In this document: positions 35,011-43,563 of the stretch, one piece after another
How the letters are laid out: the number at the start of each line of letters is the position of its first letter
Numbering within the stretch: the first letter of the stretch is position 1
NCBI RefSeq assembly: GCF_900109705.1
Contig: NZ_FOAI01000003.1
Coordinates: 124,001-188,000 of the forward strand
Origin: Roseivivax marinus
Lineage (GTDB): Bacteria; Pseudomonadota; Alphaproteobacteria; Rhodobacterales; Rhodobacteraceae
DNA length: 64,000 nt
Direction of reading: 5' to 3'
Translations under genes and position numbers: made by a program
The notes under the pieces: generated by a model
Told to the model about the DNA's origin: nothing
The model's input: the letters and a program-made list of their open reading frames with translations, nothing else
Database searches by the model: none

Positions 35011-36567
35011 ATGACGGACGGGTCTGGCATCTTCATCGGCGGTGGCGGCCCGGATTACGGCACGCCCCAGCACCTCTCGCTGCGCTACGCCAATCGGCAC
35101 GGCCTGATCGCGGGCGCCACGGGCACCGGAAAGACCGTCACGCTGCAGATCATGGCCGAGGCATTCTCGGCCGCCGGCGTTCCGGTCCTGCTCTCGGACG
35201 CCAAGGGCGATCTCTCGGGCCTCGCACACGCTGGACGAGCCGACCACAAGCTCGACGGTGCCTTCCGCGAGCGCGCCGCGACCATCGGGCTGACCGACTT
35301 CGCCTATGCCGCGCCGCCCGTGACCTTCTGGGACATCTTCGGAGAGGCCGGCCATCCGGTCCGCGCCACCGTCGCCGAGATGGGGCCGCTGTTGCTTTCG
35401 AGGATGCTGGAGCTGACCGAGGCGCAGGAGGGCGTGGTCAACGTGGCCTTCCGGCTCGCCGACGAGGAGGGGCTGGCGCTTCTGGATCTCAAGGACCTGC
35501 AGGCGATGCTCGTGCGCGTGGGCGAGATGCGCACCGAGCTGTCACTGCGCTACGGCAATATCGGGGTGTCCTCGATCGGTGCTATCCAGCGCCGGCTGCT
35601 GGTGCTCGAGGGGCAGGGCGCGTCGTCCTTCTTCGGCGAGCCCGCTCTCGATCTTGCGGATCTCATGCGCCACGACGGGCAAGGGCGCGGCATGGTCAAC
35701 ATCCTTGCGGCGGATCGGCTGATGTCGTCGCCGCGGCTCTATGCCAGCGTGCTTCTGTGGCTGCTGTCCGAACTGTTCGAGACCCTTCCCGAGGTGGGCG
35801 ATCCCGACCGACCCAAGCTCGTGGTGTTCTTCGACGAGGCGCACCTGCTGTTCGACGACGCGCCGCCGGCACTGATCGAGAAGGTCGAGCAGGTCGCGCG
35901 CCTGATCCGCTCGAAGGGCGTGGGTGTCTACTTCGTCACCCAGTCGCCCGACGACATCCCCGAGGACGTCCTGGGCCAGCTGGGCAACCGTGTGCAGCAC
36001 GCGCTGCGCGCCTTCACCGCGCGTGACCGCCGCGCGCTGCGGCTCGCGGCCGAGACCTACCGCGACAACCCCGATTTCGACACCGAGACGGCGATCCGCG
36101 AGGTCGGTGTGGGCGAGGCGGTGACCTCGTTCCTGGCCGAGAAGGGCGCGCCCGGCGTGGTCCAGCGCACTCTGATCCGCCCGCCGTCCTCGCGGCTCGG
36201 GCCGCTCACGCCCGAGGAGCACGCCGCGCATGTCGCCGCCTCGGATCTCGGCGGGCGCTACGACACGCCGCTCGACCGGCACTCGGCCTTCGAGGCACTG
36301 AAGGCCCGTGCCGAGGATGCCGCCCGCGCCGCTGCCGAGGCCGAACGCACGGAGGCCGAAACCGAGGCCGCCGCGCCCCGCGCCTATTCCGCCGCCCGCC
36401 GCTATACCGGGCCTCGAGTGGGGCGGTCTTCGTCCGCGCCGACCCGACGCGGCGCCGCCGCGGGCATCGGTGCGGCGCTGACCCGCGCCGTGGTGAAGGA
36501 ACTCGGCGGGACCACCGGACGGCGCCTCGTGCGCGGCGTCCTCGGCGGGCTGTTCAAGGCGCGGTGA
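35011..36567 (+). CDS. HerA-like ATPase (DUF853 family)
   Basis: Cytosolic HerA/FtsK-related ATPase of 518 residues. The P-loop GATGTGKT spans 35-42 and Walker B (KLVVFFDEAHLLF) is in mid-protein, followed by the sensor-like GVYFVTQSPDDIPEDVLGQL and an arginine-rich RVQHALRAFTARDRRAL. The C-terminal 90 residues are Ala/Glu/Arg-rich then Gly/Ala-rich, probably flexible. Family members are common in proteobacteria but their in vivo role is not established. It is a stand-alone gene here, without NurA or other defence partners. The ATG at 35011 begins the conserved region, and earlier in-frame codons run through the small-RNA locus. Confidence 0.88.
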   Translation: MTDGSGIFIGGGGPDYGTPQHLSLRYANRHGLIAGATGTGKTVTLQIMAEAFSAAGVPVLLSDAKGDLSGLAHAGRADHKLDGAFRERAATIGLTDFAYAAPPVTFWDIFGEAGHPVRATVAEMGPLLLSRMLELTEAQEGVVNVAFRLADEEGLALLDLKDLQAMLVRVGEMRTELSLRYGNIGVSSIGAIQRRLLVLEGQGASSFFGEPALDLADLMRHDGQGRGMVNILAADRLMSSPRLYASVLLWLLSELFETLPEVGDPDRPKLVVFFDEAHLLFDDAPPALIEKVEQVARLIRSKGVGVYFVTQSPDDIPEDVLGQLGNRVQHALRAFTARDRRALRLAAETYRDNPDFDTETAIREVGVGEAVTSFLAEKGAPGVVQRTLIRPPSSRLGPLTPEEHAAHVAASDLGGRYDTPLDRHSAFEALKARAEDAARAAAEAERTEAETEAAAPRAYSAARRYTGPRVGRSSSAPTRRGAAAGIGAALTRAVVKELGGTTGRRLVRGVLGGLFKAR

Positions 36568-36676
36568 GGTCTGCGACCAAAGGCGGGCGGGTCGGTCGCC
36601 ATTTTCCGCTCGCGCATCTCGGCGCGCGGTCACATAGTCGCGACATGATAGATCGAACGCGACAGGACGCCGCGAC

Positions 36677-37291
36677 GTGCTGAGGCTCGACCACCTCGTC
36701 GTCGCCGGAGAGACCCTCGAAGAGGCCGTGGCGCACGCCGAGGCGTCGCTGGGCCTGCCCATGCAGAACGGCGGCAAGCACGCGCGCTTCGGCACCCACA
36801 ACCGGGTCGCGGGCCTTGACCGCGGTCACTACCTCGAAGCCATTGCCATCGACCCCGGCGCGCCGCCGCCGGAGGCGCCGCGCTGGTTCGGGTTCGACAC
36901 CTTCCGGGGGCCGGCACGGCTTGCCGCGTGGGTGTGCCGGGTGCCGGACCTCGACGCGGCTGTCGCAAGGCTGCCCATGGCGGGGTGCCCGGTGGAGATG
37001 TCGCGCGGGCGGCTCGAATGGCGCATGGCGGTACCAGAGGACGGCGCGCTGCCCTTCGACGGCGTCTTCCCGGCGCTGATCGAGTGGCGCAGCCCGGTGC
37101 CGCCGGGAACGTCGCTGTCCTCGACCGGGCTGGCCATCGACCGGCTGGAGGTCGCCCATCCCGAGGCCGCCGAGCTGTCGCGCCTGCTGACGCCGCTCTT
37201 CGACGAGCAGGTCGTGCTGTTCCGCCCCGAGACCGTGCCCGCCCTGCGCGCGGCTCTCTCGTCAGACGGACGCGCGCGGATCCTGCAATGA
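36677..37291 (+). CDS. VOC-like (glyoxalase fold) protein
   Basis: Protein of 204 residues from a GTG start. The N-terminus LRLDHLVVAGETLEEAVAHAE and FGTHNRVAGLDRGHYLEAI match the Glyoxalase_3-like branch of the vicinal-oxygen-chelate fold, with His and Glu residues in metal-ligand positions (DHLV, YLEAI). The second half is less conserved. The substrate is unknown. Its stop overlaps the acetyltransferase start by 4 nt, so the two are co-translated. Confidence 0.8.
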   Translation: MLRLDHLVVAGETLEEAVAHAEASLGLPMQNGGKHARFGTHNRVAGLDRGHYLEAIAIDPGAPPPEAPRWFGFDTFRGPARLAAWVCRVPDLDAAVARLPMAGCPVEMSRGRLEWRMAVPEDGALPFDGVFPALIEWRSPVPPGTSLSSTGLAIDRLEVAHPEAAELSRLLTPLFDEQVVLFRPETVPALRAALSSDGRARILQ

Positions 37292-37779
37292 TCGTGCGGG
37301 ATGCGGTTGCCGCGGACGCCGCGGCGCTCGCCGCCGTGGTGGGTCCGATCGCCGAGAGCACCACGGCCACCTTCGATGCCACGGTGCGTGACGCGGCGTG
37401 GTGCGCCGCCCTCATCGCGGCGCGACCGGGCGCGGTCTTCGTGGCGGTCGAAGGTGACGCGATCCTTGGCCTCGGCACCTTCGCGGCCTTCAGGGGCGGC
37501 ACCGGATACGCCCGCACGATGGAGCACACGATCATGCTGGCGCCCGAGGCGAGGGGCCGCGGCATGGGTCCCGCGCTTCTGCGCCGGATCGAGGAGGCGG
37601 CCCGGGCGGCGGACGCACATTCGCTGATTGCCGCGATAAGTGCCGAGAATGCAGCCGGCCTCGCCTTCCACGACCGGCAGGGCTTCGCTCATGCGGGGCG
37701 GCTCTCGCAGGCGGGATGGAAGTTCGGGCGTTGGATCGATCTTGTGCTGATGCAGAAAATGCTCCACGCCGCGCCCTGA
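37288..37779 (+). CDS. GNAT-family N-acetyltransferase
   Basis: Acetyl-CoA-dependent acyltransferase of 163 residues. The GNAT core is clear: MIVRDAVAADAAALAAVVGP, a central TMEHTIMLAPEARGRGMGPALL with the pyrophosphate-binding RGRGMG loop, and AAISAENAAGLAFHDRQGF. The pattern (FATVRD, then NAAGLAFHDRQGF followed by VGxxxxxGxKFGRWxDL-like sequence) is that of the phosphinothricin-acetyltransferase-like subgroup, but the substrate cannot be inferred. The frame opens earlier, but the ATG at 37288 overlaps the upstream stop and starts the fold. Confidence 0.85.
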   Translation: MIVRDAVAADAAALAAVVGPIAESTTATFDATVRDAAWCAALIAARPGAVFVAVEGDAILGLGTFAAFRGGTGYARTMEHTIMLAPEARGRGMGPALLRRIEEAARAADAHSLIAAISAENAAGLAFHDRQGFAHAGRLSQAGWKFGRWIDLVLMQKMLHAAP

Positions 37780-37810
37780 CAACACAACCGCCGCGCCCTA
37801 CACTCGCTCC

Positions 37811-38494
37811 ATGTCAATCTGGTCCCGCATATCCGAAGCCGTCGCGGCGCTGGCGAAGGGCGAAAGCCTCGCCACGGTGTTCGACCGCCTGCGCACGCCG
37901 CCGGAACGCTCGGTGGCGTTCACAATCGCCGTGATCGCGCTGTCGGCCAAGATGGCCAAGGCAGACGGACTGGTGAAGCGCTCCGAAGTCGCGGCCTTCC
38001 GCGAGGTCTTCCACATCCCGCCTGAGGCCGAGGCCGGGGCCGCGCGGGTGTTCAACCTCGCCCGGCAAGACGTCGCGGGCTACGAGGAATACGCCCGGCG
38101 CATCCGCTCGATGTTCGGCGACCGCACGGACGTTCTGTGCGACCTCATGGAAGGGCTCTTCCATATCGCCATGGCCGACGGGCGCTATCACCCCAACGAG
38201 GATGCCTTCCTCGCCAAGGTGGCCGAGATCTTCGAGCTTGGCGACACGCGCTTTCGCGCGTTGCGGACCCGTTACGTGCCCGAAGCCGACCCCGATCCTT
38301 ATTCCGTGCTGGGCGTCGCGCCCGACACCCCGTTGGACGACATCCGGAAGGCGTGGCGCGGGCTGGTGCGCGACAGCCACCCCGATCGCATGATCGCGCG
38401 CGGGCTGCCCGAGGAGGCGGTCAAGATGTCGGAGAAGCGGCTCGTGGCGATCAACCGCGCCTGGGAGGAGATCTCTGGTCGCTCGGCTGCCTGA
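37811..38494 (+). CDS. DjlA-like TerB/J-domain protein
   Basis: Co-chaperone-like protein of 227 residues. A TerB-like all-helical domain covers about 35-150 (VIALSAKMAKADGLVKRSEV, LFHIAMADGRYHPNE with paired acidic metal-type motifs). A C-terminal J-domain at about 160-225 has PDPYSVLGVAPDTPLDDIRKA and the HPD motif at 190-192, needed to stimulate DnaK ATPase. Unlike classical DjlA there is no N-terminal membrane helix, so it is probably cytosolic or peripheral. Confidence 0.88.
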   Translation: MSIWSRISEAVAALAKGESLATVFDRLRTPPERSVAFTIAVIALSAKMAKADGLVKRSEVAAFREVFHIPPEAEAGAARVFNLARQDVAGYEEYARRIRSMFGDRTDVLCDLMEGLFHIAMADGRYHPNEDAFLAKVAEIFELGDTRFRALRTRYVPEADPDPYSVLGVAPDTPLDDIRKAWRGLVRDSHPDRMIARGLPEEAVKMSEKRLVAINRAWEEISGRSAA

Positions 38495-38546
38495 CTGAGG
38501 CCGCGCGGGCGTTGCCGCGACGCGGCCCGCCGCCCATATTCAGGAC

Positions 38547-38924
38547 ATGACCTTGCGCACCGCCACGCTCTGCCTCGCTCTCGCCGCATCGCCCGCCGCC
38601 GCGCAGGCGCCCGACGAGGGCCGCTCGCTGATGGAGCAGGGGGCCGAGATGTTCTTTCGTGGCCTGATGTCCGAAATGGAGCCCGCGCTTCAGGAACTGC
38701 GCGAATTCGCCGACGGCGTCGAACCGGCGCTGCGCGATTTCGTGGTCGAGATGGGACCGGCGCTGCGCGAGCTTCTGGAAGAGGTCGAGGACTGGTCGGC
38801 GTATCATCCGCCCGAACGCCTGCCCAACGGCGACATCATCCTGCGCCGGAGGGAGCCGCTGCCAGAGAATGCCCCCGAACCGGACGCACTTGTTCCGGAC
38901 GACGAGGGCGAGATCGACCTGTGA
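38547..38924 (+). CDS. Small exported acidic helical protein
   Basis: Protein of 125 residues, function unknown. A signal peptide (about 1-20, ending AAAQA) precedes an amphipathic helical core with repeated motifs MEPALQELREF, VEPALRDFV and MGPALRELLEE spaced about 14-15 residues apart, which suggests an internal repeat. An acidic disordered tail ends EGEIDL. It stops 9 nt before the convergent ppx gene end. A periplasmic location is inferred. Confidence 0.75.
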   Translation: MTLRTATLCLALAASPAAAQAPDEGRSLMEQGAEMFFRGLMSEMEPALQELREFADGVEPALRDFVVEMGPALRELLEEVEDWSAYHPPERLPNGDIILRRREPLPENAPEPDALVPDDEGEIDL

Positions 38925-38933
38925 CGCAAGCCC

Positions 38934-40472
38934 TCAGCTCGTGCGGACCTCGGTCTTGGCATTGAGCGCGTTGGCCAGAGATCGGAACCGCGATTCGGCC
39001 ACCTCTCCGAAGAGATCGGCGGCGTGTTCGCTGAGTTCCAGACGAACCGTGCGGGTCGCCTCGTTCCAGTCGAGCTGCGCACCCGCTGTGCCGTTGTCGG
39101 ACAGGTAGAGCATCGCACCGAAGCGCAGGGCCTTGCCGAGAATCTCGGCCTCGGCCTGCTGCTCGGGCGGAAGGAGCGTGGCGAGATCCTCGAACCGGGA
39201 GCCCTCACGCTTGTTGCGGTAGCGATGCAACAGCGCCAGACCGAGGAACAGTCGCTCTCCGTGCTTGAGGCCGCCAAGGTTCGCCCGCGTGGCGTTGTCG
39301 AAACAGGTCTCGGCGCGGTAGTCGGGATGGGCCCGCCAGCTGACGTCGTGCAGCAGGCATGCGGCCTTCACCAGGCGCAGTTTGGTGTCGGGCGCGTTCT
39401 CGAACAGCGGTCGCACGAACCGGTAGAGCCGCCGGCCGAAGCCCGGCACACGGGCATCCTTGGCCTCGGCGAAGTAACACGCCTCGATCAGAGGATCGCG
39501 GTCGCGCAGGGCCTGCGGCATCTGCTCGTAAAGCAGTCCCTCGCGGATGCCGTAGGATGAGATGGCGATATCGGCCGGGGTGAACGCCTGCACCAGCCGC
39601 TTCAGCACATCGACGGCGTAAGGCACCAGCGACATCCGCGACGAGGACAGCGAACAGGCCTGCCGCAGGACCTCCAGGTCCGCCTTCTCGATGAACTTCG
39701 CAGTCTCGAGCACGGCATCTGCGTCCATGCGGTATTCGTGAAGGACGTGCAGCGGGTAGCCCTGCCGTTCCATGTCGATGCGGGCGATGGCGCGCCAGGA
39801 GCCGCCCACGAGGAACAGCCGGTCGCGCTGCGCCCCCATGGTCTTGGCAAGGCCGGTCATCACGTCCTTGATGTGCTTCTCGCGGGCCTTCTTGCCGCCC
39901 TCGATGTCCATCAATCGCAGCGGACCGAGCGGGGAGGTCAGGCGCTTGCCGACCTTGCCGCCCGAGATCTCGGCCAATTCCATCGAGGAGCCGCCGATGT
40001 CGCAGACAAGGCCGTAGCTGCCCGGCCATCCCAGAAGCACGCCCTGTGCCGAGAGCCGCGCCTCCTCGTCGCCGTCGATGACGTGGACCTTGACCCCGGT
40101 CTCGCGCAGGACCTCGTCGCAGAAGTCCGGGCCGTCCTCGGCCTCGCGCACCGCCGCCGTGGCGACGCAGGACAGGGGCGCCGCGCCAAGGCCGTCAGCG
40201 AGAAGCGCGAAGCGGCGCATCGCGGACAGCGCGCGCACCCGGCCCTCGGGGTTCAGGCGCCCGGTCTCGGACATGCCGGCGCCGAGCCCGCACATGACCT
40301 TTTCGTTAAAAAAGTAGGCAGGCGACCGGGCGGCTCCGTCGAATACCACCAGCCGCACCGAGTTCGACCCGATGTCGACCACGCCCACGCGACTGAGCGC
40401 GCGGGCTTCTGGATCTGCGAAGAGCGGGCGACCGAACGGCCCCCAGTCGGCGTGTTCCGCGTCGGCGTTCAT
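38934..40472 (-). CDS. ppx: Ppx/GppA-family exopolyphosphatase
   Basis: Hydrolyses terminal phosphates of polyphosphate and/or converts pppGpp to ppGpp. The protein is 512 residues, with an ASKHA phosphatase core opening GVVDIGSNSVRLVVFDG, the second phosphate loop VCDIGGSSMELAEI, the catalytic Glu region, and a C-terminal HD-like helical domain from about 330 (LLHDVSWRAHPDYR). Polyphosphatase and guanosine-pentaphosphatase members cannot be separated by sequence alone. Location 81 nt downstream of ppk favours a polyphosphate role. Confidence 0.9.
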   Translation of the reverse strand: MNADAEHADWGPFGRPLFADPEARALSRVGVVDIGSNSVRLVVFDGAARSPAYFFNEKVMCGLGAGMSETGRLNPEGRVRALSAMRRFALLADGLGAAPLSCVATAAVREAEDGPDFCDEVLRETGVKVHVIDGDEEARLSAQGVLLGWPGSYGLVCDIGGSSMELAEISGGKVGKRLTSPLGPLRLMDIEGGKKAREKHIKDVMTGLAKTMGAQRDRLFLVGGSWRAIARIDMERQGYPLHVLHEYRMDADAVLETAKFIEKADLEVLRQACSLSSSRMSLVPYAVDVLKRLVQAFTPADIAISSYGIREGLLYEQMPQALRDRDPLIEACYFAEAKDARVPGFGRRLYRFVRPLFENAPDTKLRLVKAACLLHDVSWRAHPDYRAETCFDNATRANLGGLKHGERLFLGLALLHRYRNKREGSRFEDLATLLPPEQQAEAEILGKALRFGAMLYLSDNGTAGAQLDWNEATRTVRLELSEHAADLFGEVAESRFRSLANALNAKTEVRTS

Positions 40473-40553
40473 AGGCCTTCCGTTTCAACCCCGGACCAGT
40501 CCTCCCTGCCGCAGTGCAGTCCTGCGCCCGGTTGGTCAAGCGAGACGGACGGC

Positions 40554-42863
40554 TTACCCGGCGTCAGGGGGTCTTGTTCCGTCGGCGGTGTGGGTCAGGC
40601 GCGGCACGTCCGCCGCCCCGGCCGAGCCGCGGCCCGACAGCGACGGGTTCTCCATGAAGAACTTGTGGCAGTTGAAGGCGAATTCGCCCTCCGGCACCTT
40701 TTCCCGCACGAAATCACCGTTGGGTTTCATCACCCAGCTTTGGGCCACGTCGGCGAGGTTCGCGGCCATCACCTGGCTGACGATCTGCGCCTTCACCGTG
40801 TCGTTGTGGATCTCGGTCATGTGCTCGACCCGGCGATTGAGGTTGCGGCCCATCCAGTCCGCGGACGAGATGAACACCCGCGCCTTGTCGTGCGGCAGGC
40901 CGTGCCCGTTGCCGAAGCAGATGATCCGGCTGTGCTCGAGGAAGCGCCCGACGATGGACTTGATCCGGATGTTTTCGGACAGGCCTTTCACGCCGGGGCG
41001 CAGCCCGCAGATGCCGCGCACCACAAGCTCAATCTTCACGCCGGCCTGGCTCGCCTTGTAGAGCGCGTCGGTGATCTCGGGCTCGATCAGCGAGTTCATC
41101 TTGGCCCAGACCTGCGCCGGCCGTCCGGCGCGGGCGTGTTCGGCCTCCGCCTCAAGCATCTCGATCAGCGAGGATTTCAGCGTGTGGGGCGAGATCGCGA
41201 GATTCTCGAGGCCCTCGGGATAGGCGTATCCCGACAGGTAGTTGAAGACTTTGGCCGCGTCCCGCCCGAGCGCGCCGTCACAGGTGAAGAAGGACAGGTC
41301 GGTGTAGAACTTCGCGGTGATCGGGTGGTAGTTGCCGGTGCCGAAATGGGTATAGGTCACCAGCTTCTTGCCCTCGCGCCGGACGACCATGGCGATCTTG
41401 GCGTGGGTCTTCCAGTCGAGGAAGCCGTAGACCACGTGGGCGCCCGACCGCTCCAGCCGCCGCGACTGCCGGATGTTGGCGGCCTCGTCGAAGCGGGCTT
41501 TCAGCTCCACCAGCGCTGTCACCGACTTGCCGTCCTCGGCCGCCTCGCAGAGCGCCTCCACGATCGGCGAGTTGCGGGACGTGCGGTAGAGCGTGTTCTT
41601 GATCGCCACCACGTCGGGATCGGTCGCCGCCTGCTTGAGGAAGCGGACCACCATGTCGAAGGTCTCGTAGGGGTGGTGCAGCAGCATGTCCTTCTGGCGG
41701 ATCGCGGCGAACATGTCGCCGTCGTGGTCCTGTACACGTTCTGGCACCCGCGGGGTGTAGGACGGCCACAGAAGGTCTGGCCGCTCGTCAAGGACCAGCT
41801 CCTTCGTATCGACGACACCGACCATGCCGTCGAGCTCGACGATCTCGTCGTCGCGGACCTGCAGCTCGCGCATGACGATGCGCTTGAGCGCCTCGGGCGC
41901 GCCGACCGAGATGGTGAGCCGCACCACCTCGCCGCGGCGCCGCCGTTTGAGCGCCACCTCGAACTCGCGCACGAGATCCTCGGCCTCTTCCTCGAGTTCG
42001 AGGTCGCTGTCGCGCAGCACGCGGAAGCCGAAATGGTCGCGCAGGACGTAGCCCGGGAACAGGGCCTCAATGTGCAGCAGCAGCACGTCCTCGAGGAAGA
42101 CGAAGCGTATCGCGCCGTCGATCGAAGGAAGTCGCACGAAGCGGTCGATCTGCGCCGGGATCGGCAGCAGCGCCTGCAGACCCTTTCCCGAACCGCGTGC
42201 GCGGTCGAGCTGGAGCGCGAGGCAGTAGCCGAGGTTGGCGATGAACGGGAACGGATGCGCCGGATCGATGGCCAGCGGCGACAGGACCGGAAAGACCTGG
42301 TCCACGAAGTATTCGCGCAGGTGGACGCGGTCGGACTCGGTCAGGTCGTCGCGATGAAGGATGTGGATGCCGGCCTCTTCCAGATCGGCGCGCAGTTCGG
42401 TCAGGACGCGCTGTTGCGCGGCCATGAGGTCCCGCGCGATCACGTTGATCTTCGAGAGCTGTTGCGCCGGGGTCAGGCCGTCGGCGGCGGGCGTGGTGTT
42501 GCCCGCCTGGGTCAGCTCGCGCAAGCCGGCCACGCGGACGTTGTAGAACTCGTCGAGGTTCGAGGCCGAGATCGACAGGAAACGCACGCGCTCGAGCAGC
42601 GGCACGCGCGGGTTCTCGGCCTCTTCGAGGACACGCCAGTTGAATCCGAGCCAGGACAGCTCGCGATTGAAGAAGCGGTCCGGTCCGGTGGGATCGAAAT
42701 CGGGGATCTCGATCGGGTCGGGGAACGGGGCGGTCAGGAAATCGGCTTGAGGCATGGGGCGGTTATCCGTCGCGCCGATGACGCTTTGATGAACCTCCTG
42801 CGCCGCGCCGGGCAGGTCGTGGGTCGGATCGATTTTGCGGCCGGAGGCGCGTTCATTCGCCAT
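40554..42863 (-). CDS. ppk: Polyphosphate kinase Ppk1
   Basis: Reversibly polymerises ATP gamma-phosphate into polyphosphate at the membrane. Domain order is the N domain (FFNRELSWLGFNWRVLEEA), the head domain, and the C1/C2 phospholipase-D-like domains with the autophosphorylated-His region YTHFGTGNYHPITAKFYTD and a second His segment RNLNRRVEHMTEIH. The start is uncertain. The ATG at 42863 has GGAGG 9 nt upstream and gives 769 residues, overlapping the Hda-like gene by 11 nt. The ATG at 42755 (MPQADFL) gives 733 residues, nearer the family norm, but has a poor ribosome site. I choose 42863. Confidence 0.93.
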   Translation of the reverse strand: MANERASGRKIDPTHDLPGAAQEVHQSVIGATDNRPMPQADFLTAPFPDPIEIPDFDPTGPDRFFNRELSWLGFNWRVLEEAENPRVPLLERVRFLSISASNLDEFYNVRVAGLRELTQAGNTTPAADGLTPAQQLSKINVIARDLMAAQQRVLTELRADLEEAGIHILHRDDLTESDRVHLREYFVDQVFPVLSPLAIDPAHPFPFIANLGYCLALQLDRARGSGKGLQALLPIPAQIDRFVRLPSIDGAIRFVFLEDVLLLHIEALFPGYVLRDHFGFRVLRDSDLELEEEAEDLVREFEVALKRRRRGEVVRLTISVGAPEALKRIVMRELQVRDDEIVELDGMVGVVDTKELVLDERPDLLWPSYTPRVPERVQDHDGDMFAAIRQKDMLLHHPYETFDMVVRFLKQAATDPDVVAIKNTLYRTSRNSPIVEALCEAAEDGKSVTALVELKARFDEAANIRQSRRLERSGAHVVYGFLDWKTHAKIAMVVRREGKKLVTYTHFGTGNYHPITAKFYTDLSFFTCDGALGRDAAKVFNYLSGYAYPEGLENLAISPHTLKSSLIEMLEAEAEHARAGRPAQVWAKMNSLIEPEITDALYKASQAGVKIELVVRGICGLRPGVKGLSENIRIKSIVGRFLEHSRIICFGNGHGLPHDKARVFISSADWMGRNLNRRVEHMTEIHNDTVKAQIVSQVMAANLADVAQSWVMKPNGDFVREKVPEGEFAFNCHKFFMENPSLSGRGSAGAADVPRLTHTADGTRPPDAG

Positions 42864-43563
42864 TGTCGTCATCCTCCGCTTCGAGGCGCGCGAGGCATTC
42901 GCGGGCGATTCGCAGGCTGACCGGGCGGGCACGGGCCAGCGAGGTGCGGTCGATCTCGGCAACGAGACGCTGTGCCATCCCGAAGGACCGTCCCATGCGC
43001 GGCACGAGGTAGGGGATCAGCGACGGGGCGGGCACGATCTGGCGGTCGGCGAAGAGCTTGGCAAGCACCGCCGTCAGCAGGATGTCGTCGGGAGGGCCGA
43101 GCCGTGCGAAGGGCGTGCCCATCAGCCGGCTTGCGAGATCGGGCAGCGCGATGCCCAGCTGCGCCGGCGGTGCCGCTGCCGTCAGAAGCAGCGCGTGTCC
43201 CTCGCTCAGCACAAGGTTGTGCAGATGGAACAGCGCGGCCTCGCCCGCGGCCTCGCCGGCGATGGCGTCCACGTCCTCGACGCAGACCGGTGCATCGCAG
43301 AGATCGGGGATCTCGGCGCCGGCAAGGTCGGTCGCGGGGACGATCCGCGCGCCGCTGTCGCGGGCCCACACGTGCGCGAGATGGGTCTTGCCCGATGCCT
43401 CGGGACCCACGATGGCGAACTTCGACCCCGGCCAGGTGCGCCAGGTGTCGATGCCGCCCACCGCCATGGCATTGGCCTCGGCCACGAAGAAGTCGCCCCG
43501 CCCGCGGGCGGGGCGGACCGGAAGCTCGAGAGGGATCTGGCGTGCGCGTTCAACGTGGCCCAT
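42853..43563 (-). CDS. Hda-like DnaA-related ATPase
   Basis: Protein of 236 residues resembling DnaA domain III without the DNA-binding domain IV, as in Hda/DnaA-inactivator proteins. The P-loop GPEASGKT spans 53-60, Walker B is VCVEDVD, and sensor-type segments (LLTAAAPPAQLGIALPDL) and a lid helix region with Arg residues near the C-terminus (GMAQRLVAEIDR) are visible. Hda promotes ATP hydrolysis on DnaA after initiation. A clamp-binding QL/IPLEL motif near the N-terminus (QIPLELP, 9-15) fits that role well. It overlaps ppk by 11 nt and the permease gene by 14 nt. Confidence 0.85.
   Translation of the reverse strand: MGHVERARQIPLELPVRPARGRGDFFVAEANAMAVGGIDTWRTWPGSKFAIVGPEASGKTHLAHVWARDSGARIVPATDLAGAEIPDLCDAPVCVEDVDAIAGEAAGEAALFHLHNLVLSEGHALLLTAAAPPAQLGIALPDLASRLMGTPFARLGPPDDILLTAVLAKLFADRQIVPAPSLIPYLVPRMGRSFGMAQRLVAEIDRTSLARARPVSLRIARECLARLEAEDDDNGE
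42873..42877 (-). promoter_or_regulatory. Shine-Dalgarno site favouring the long ppk start
   Basis: GGAGG on the minus strand, inside the 3' end of the Hda-like gene, is spaced 9 nt from the ATG at 42863 and 0 nt from another in-frame ATG at 42872. It supports translational coupling of ppk to the gene before it. Confidence 0.6.

Noticed and set aside
39738-42920. A 1060-codon open frame on the + strand opposite ppk and ppx
   Set aside because: It is antisense to two confidently identified genes, has no start site or protein-like domain pattern, and such long antisense frames are expected from high-GC codon bias.
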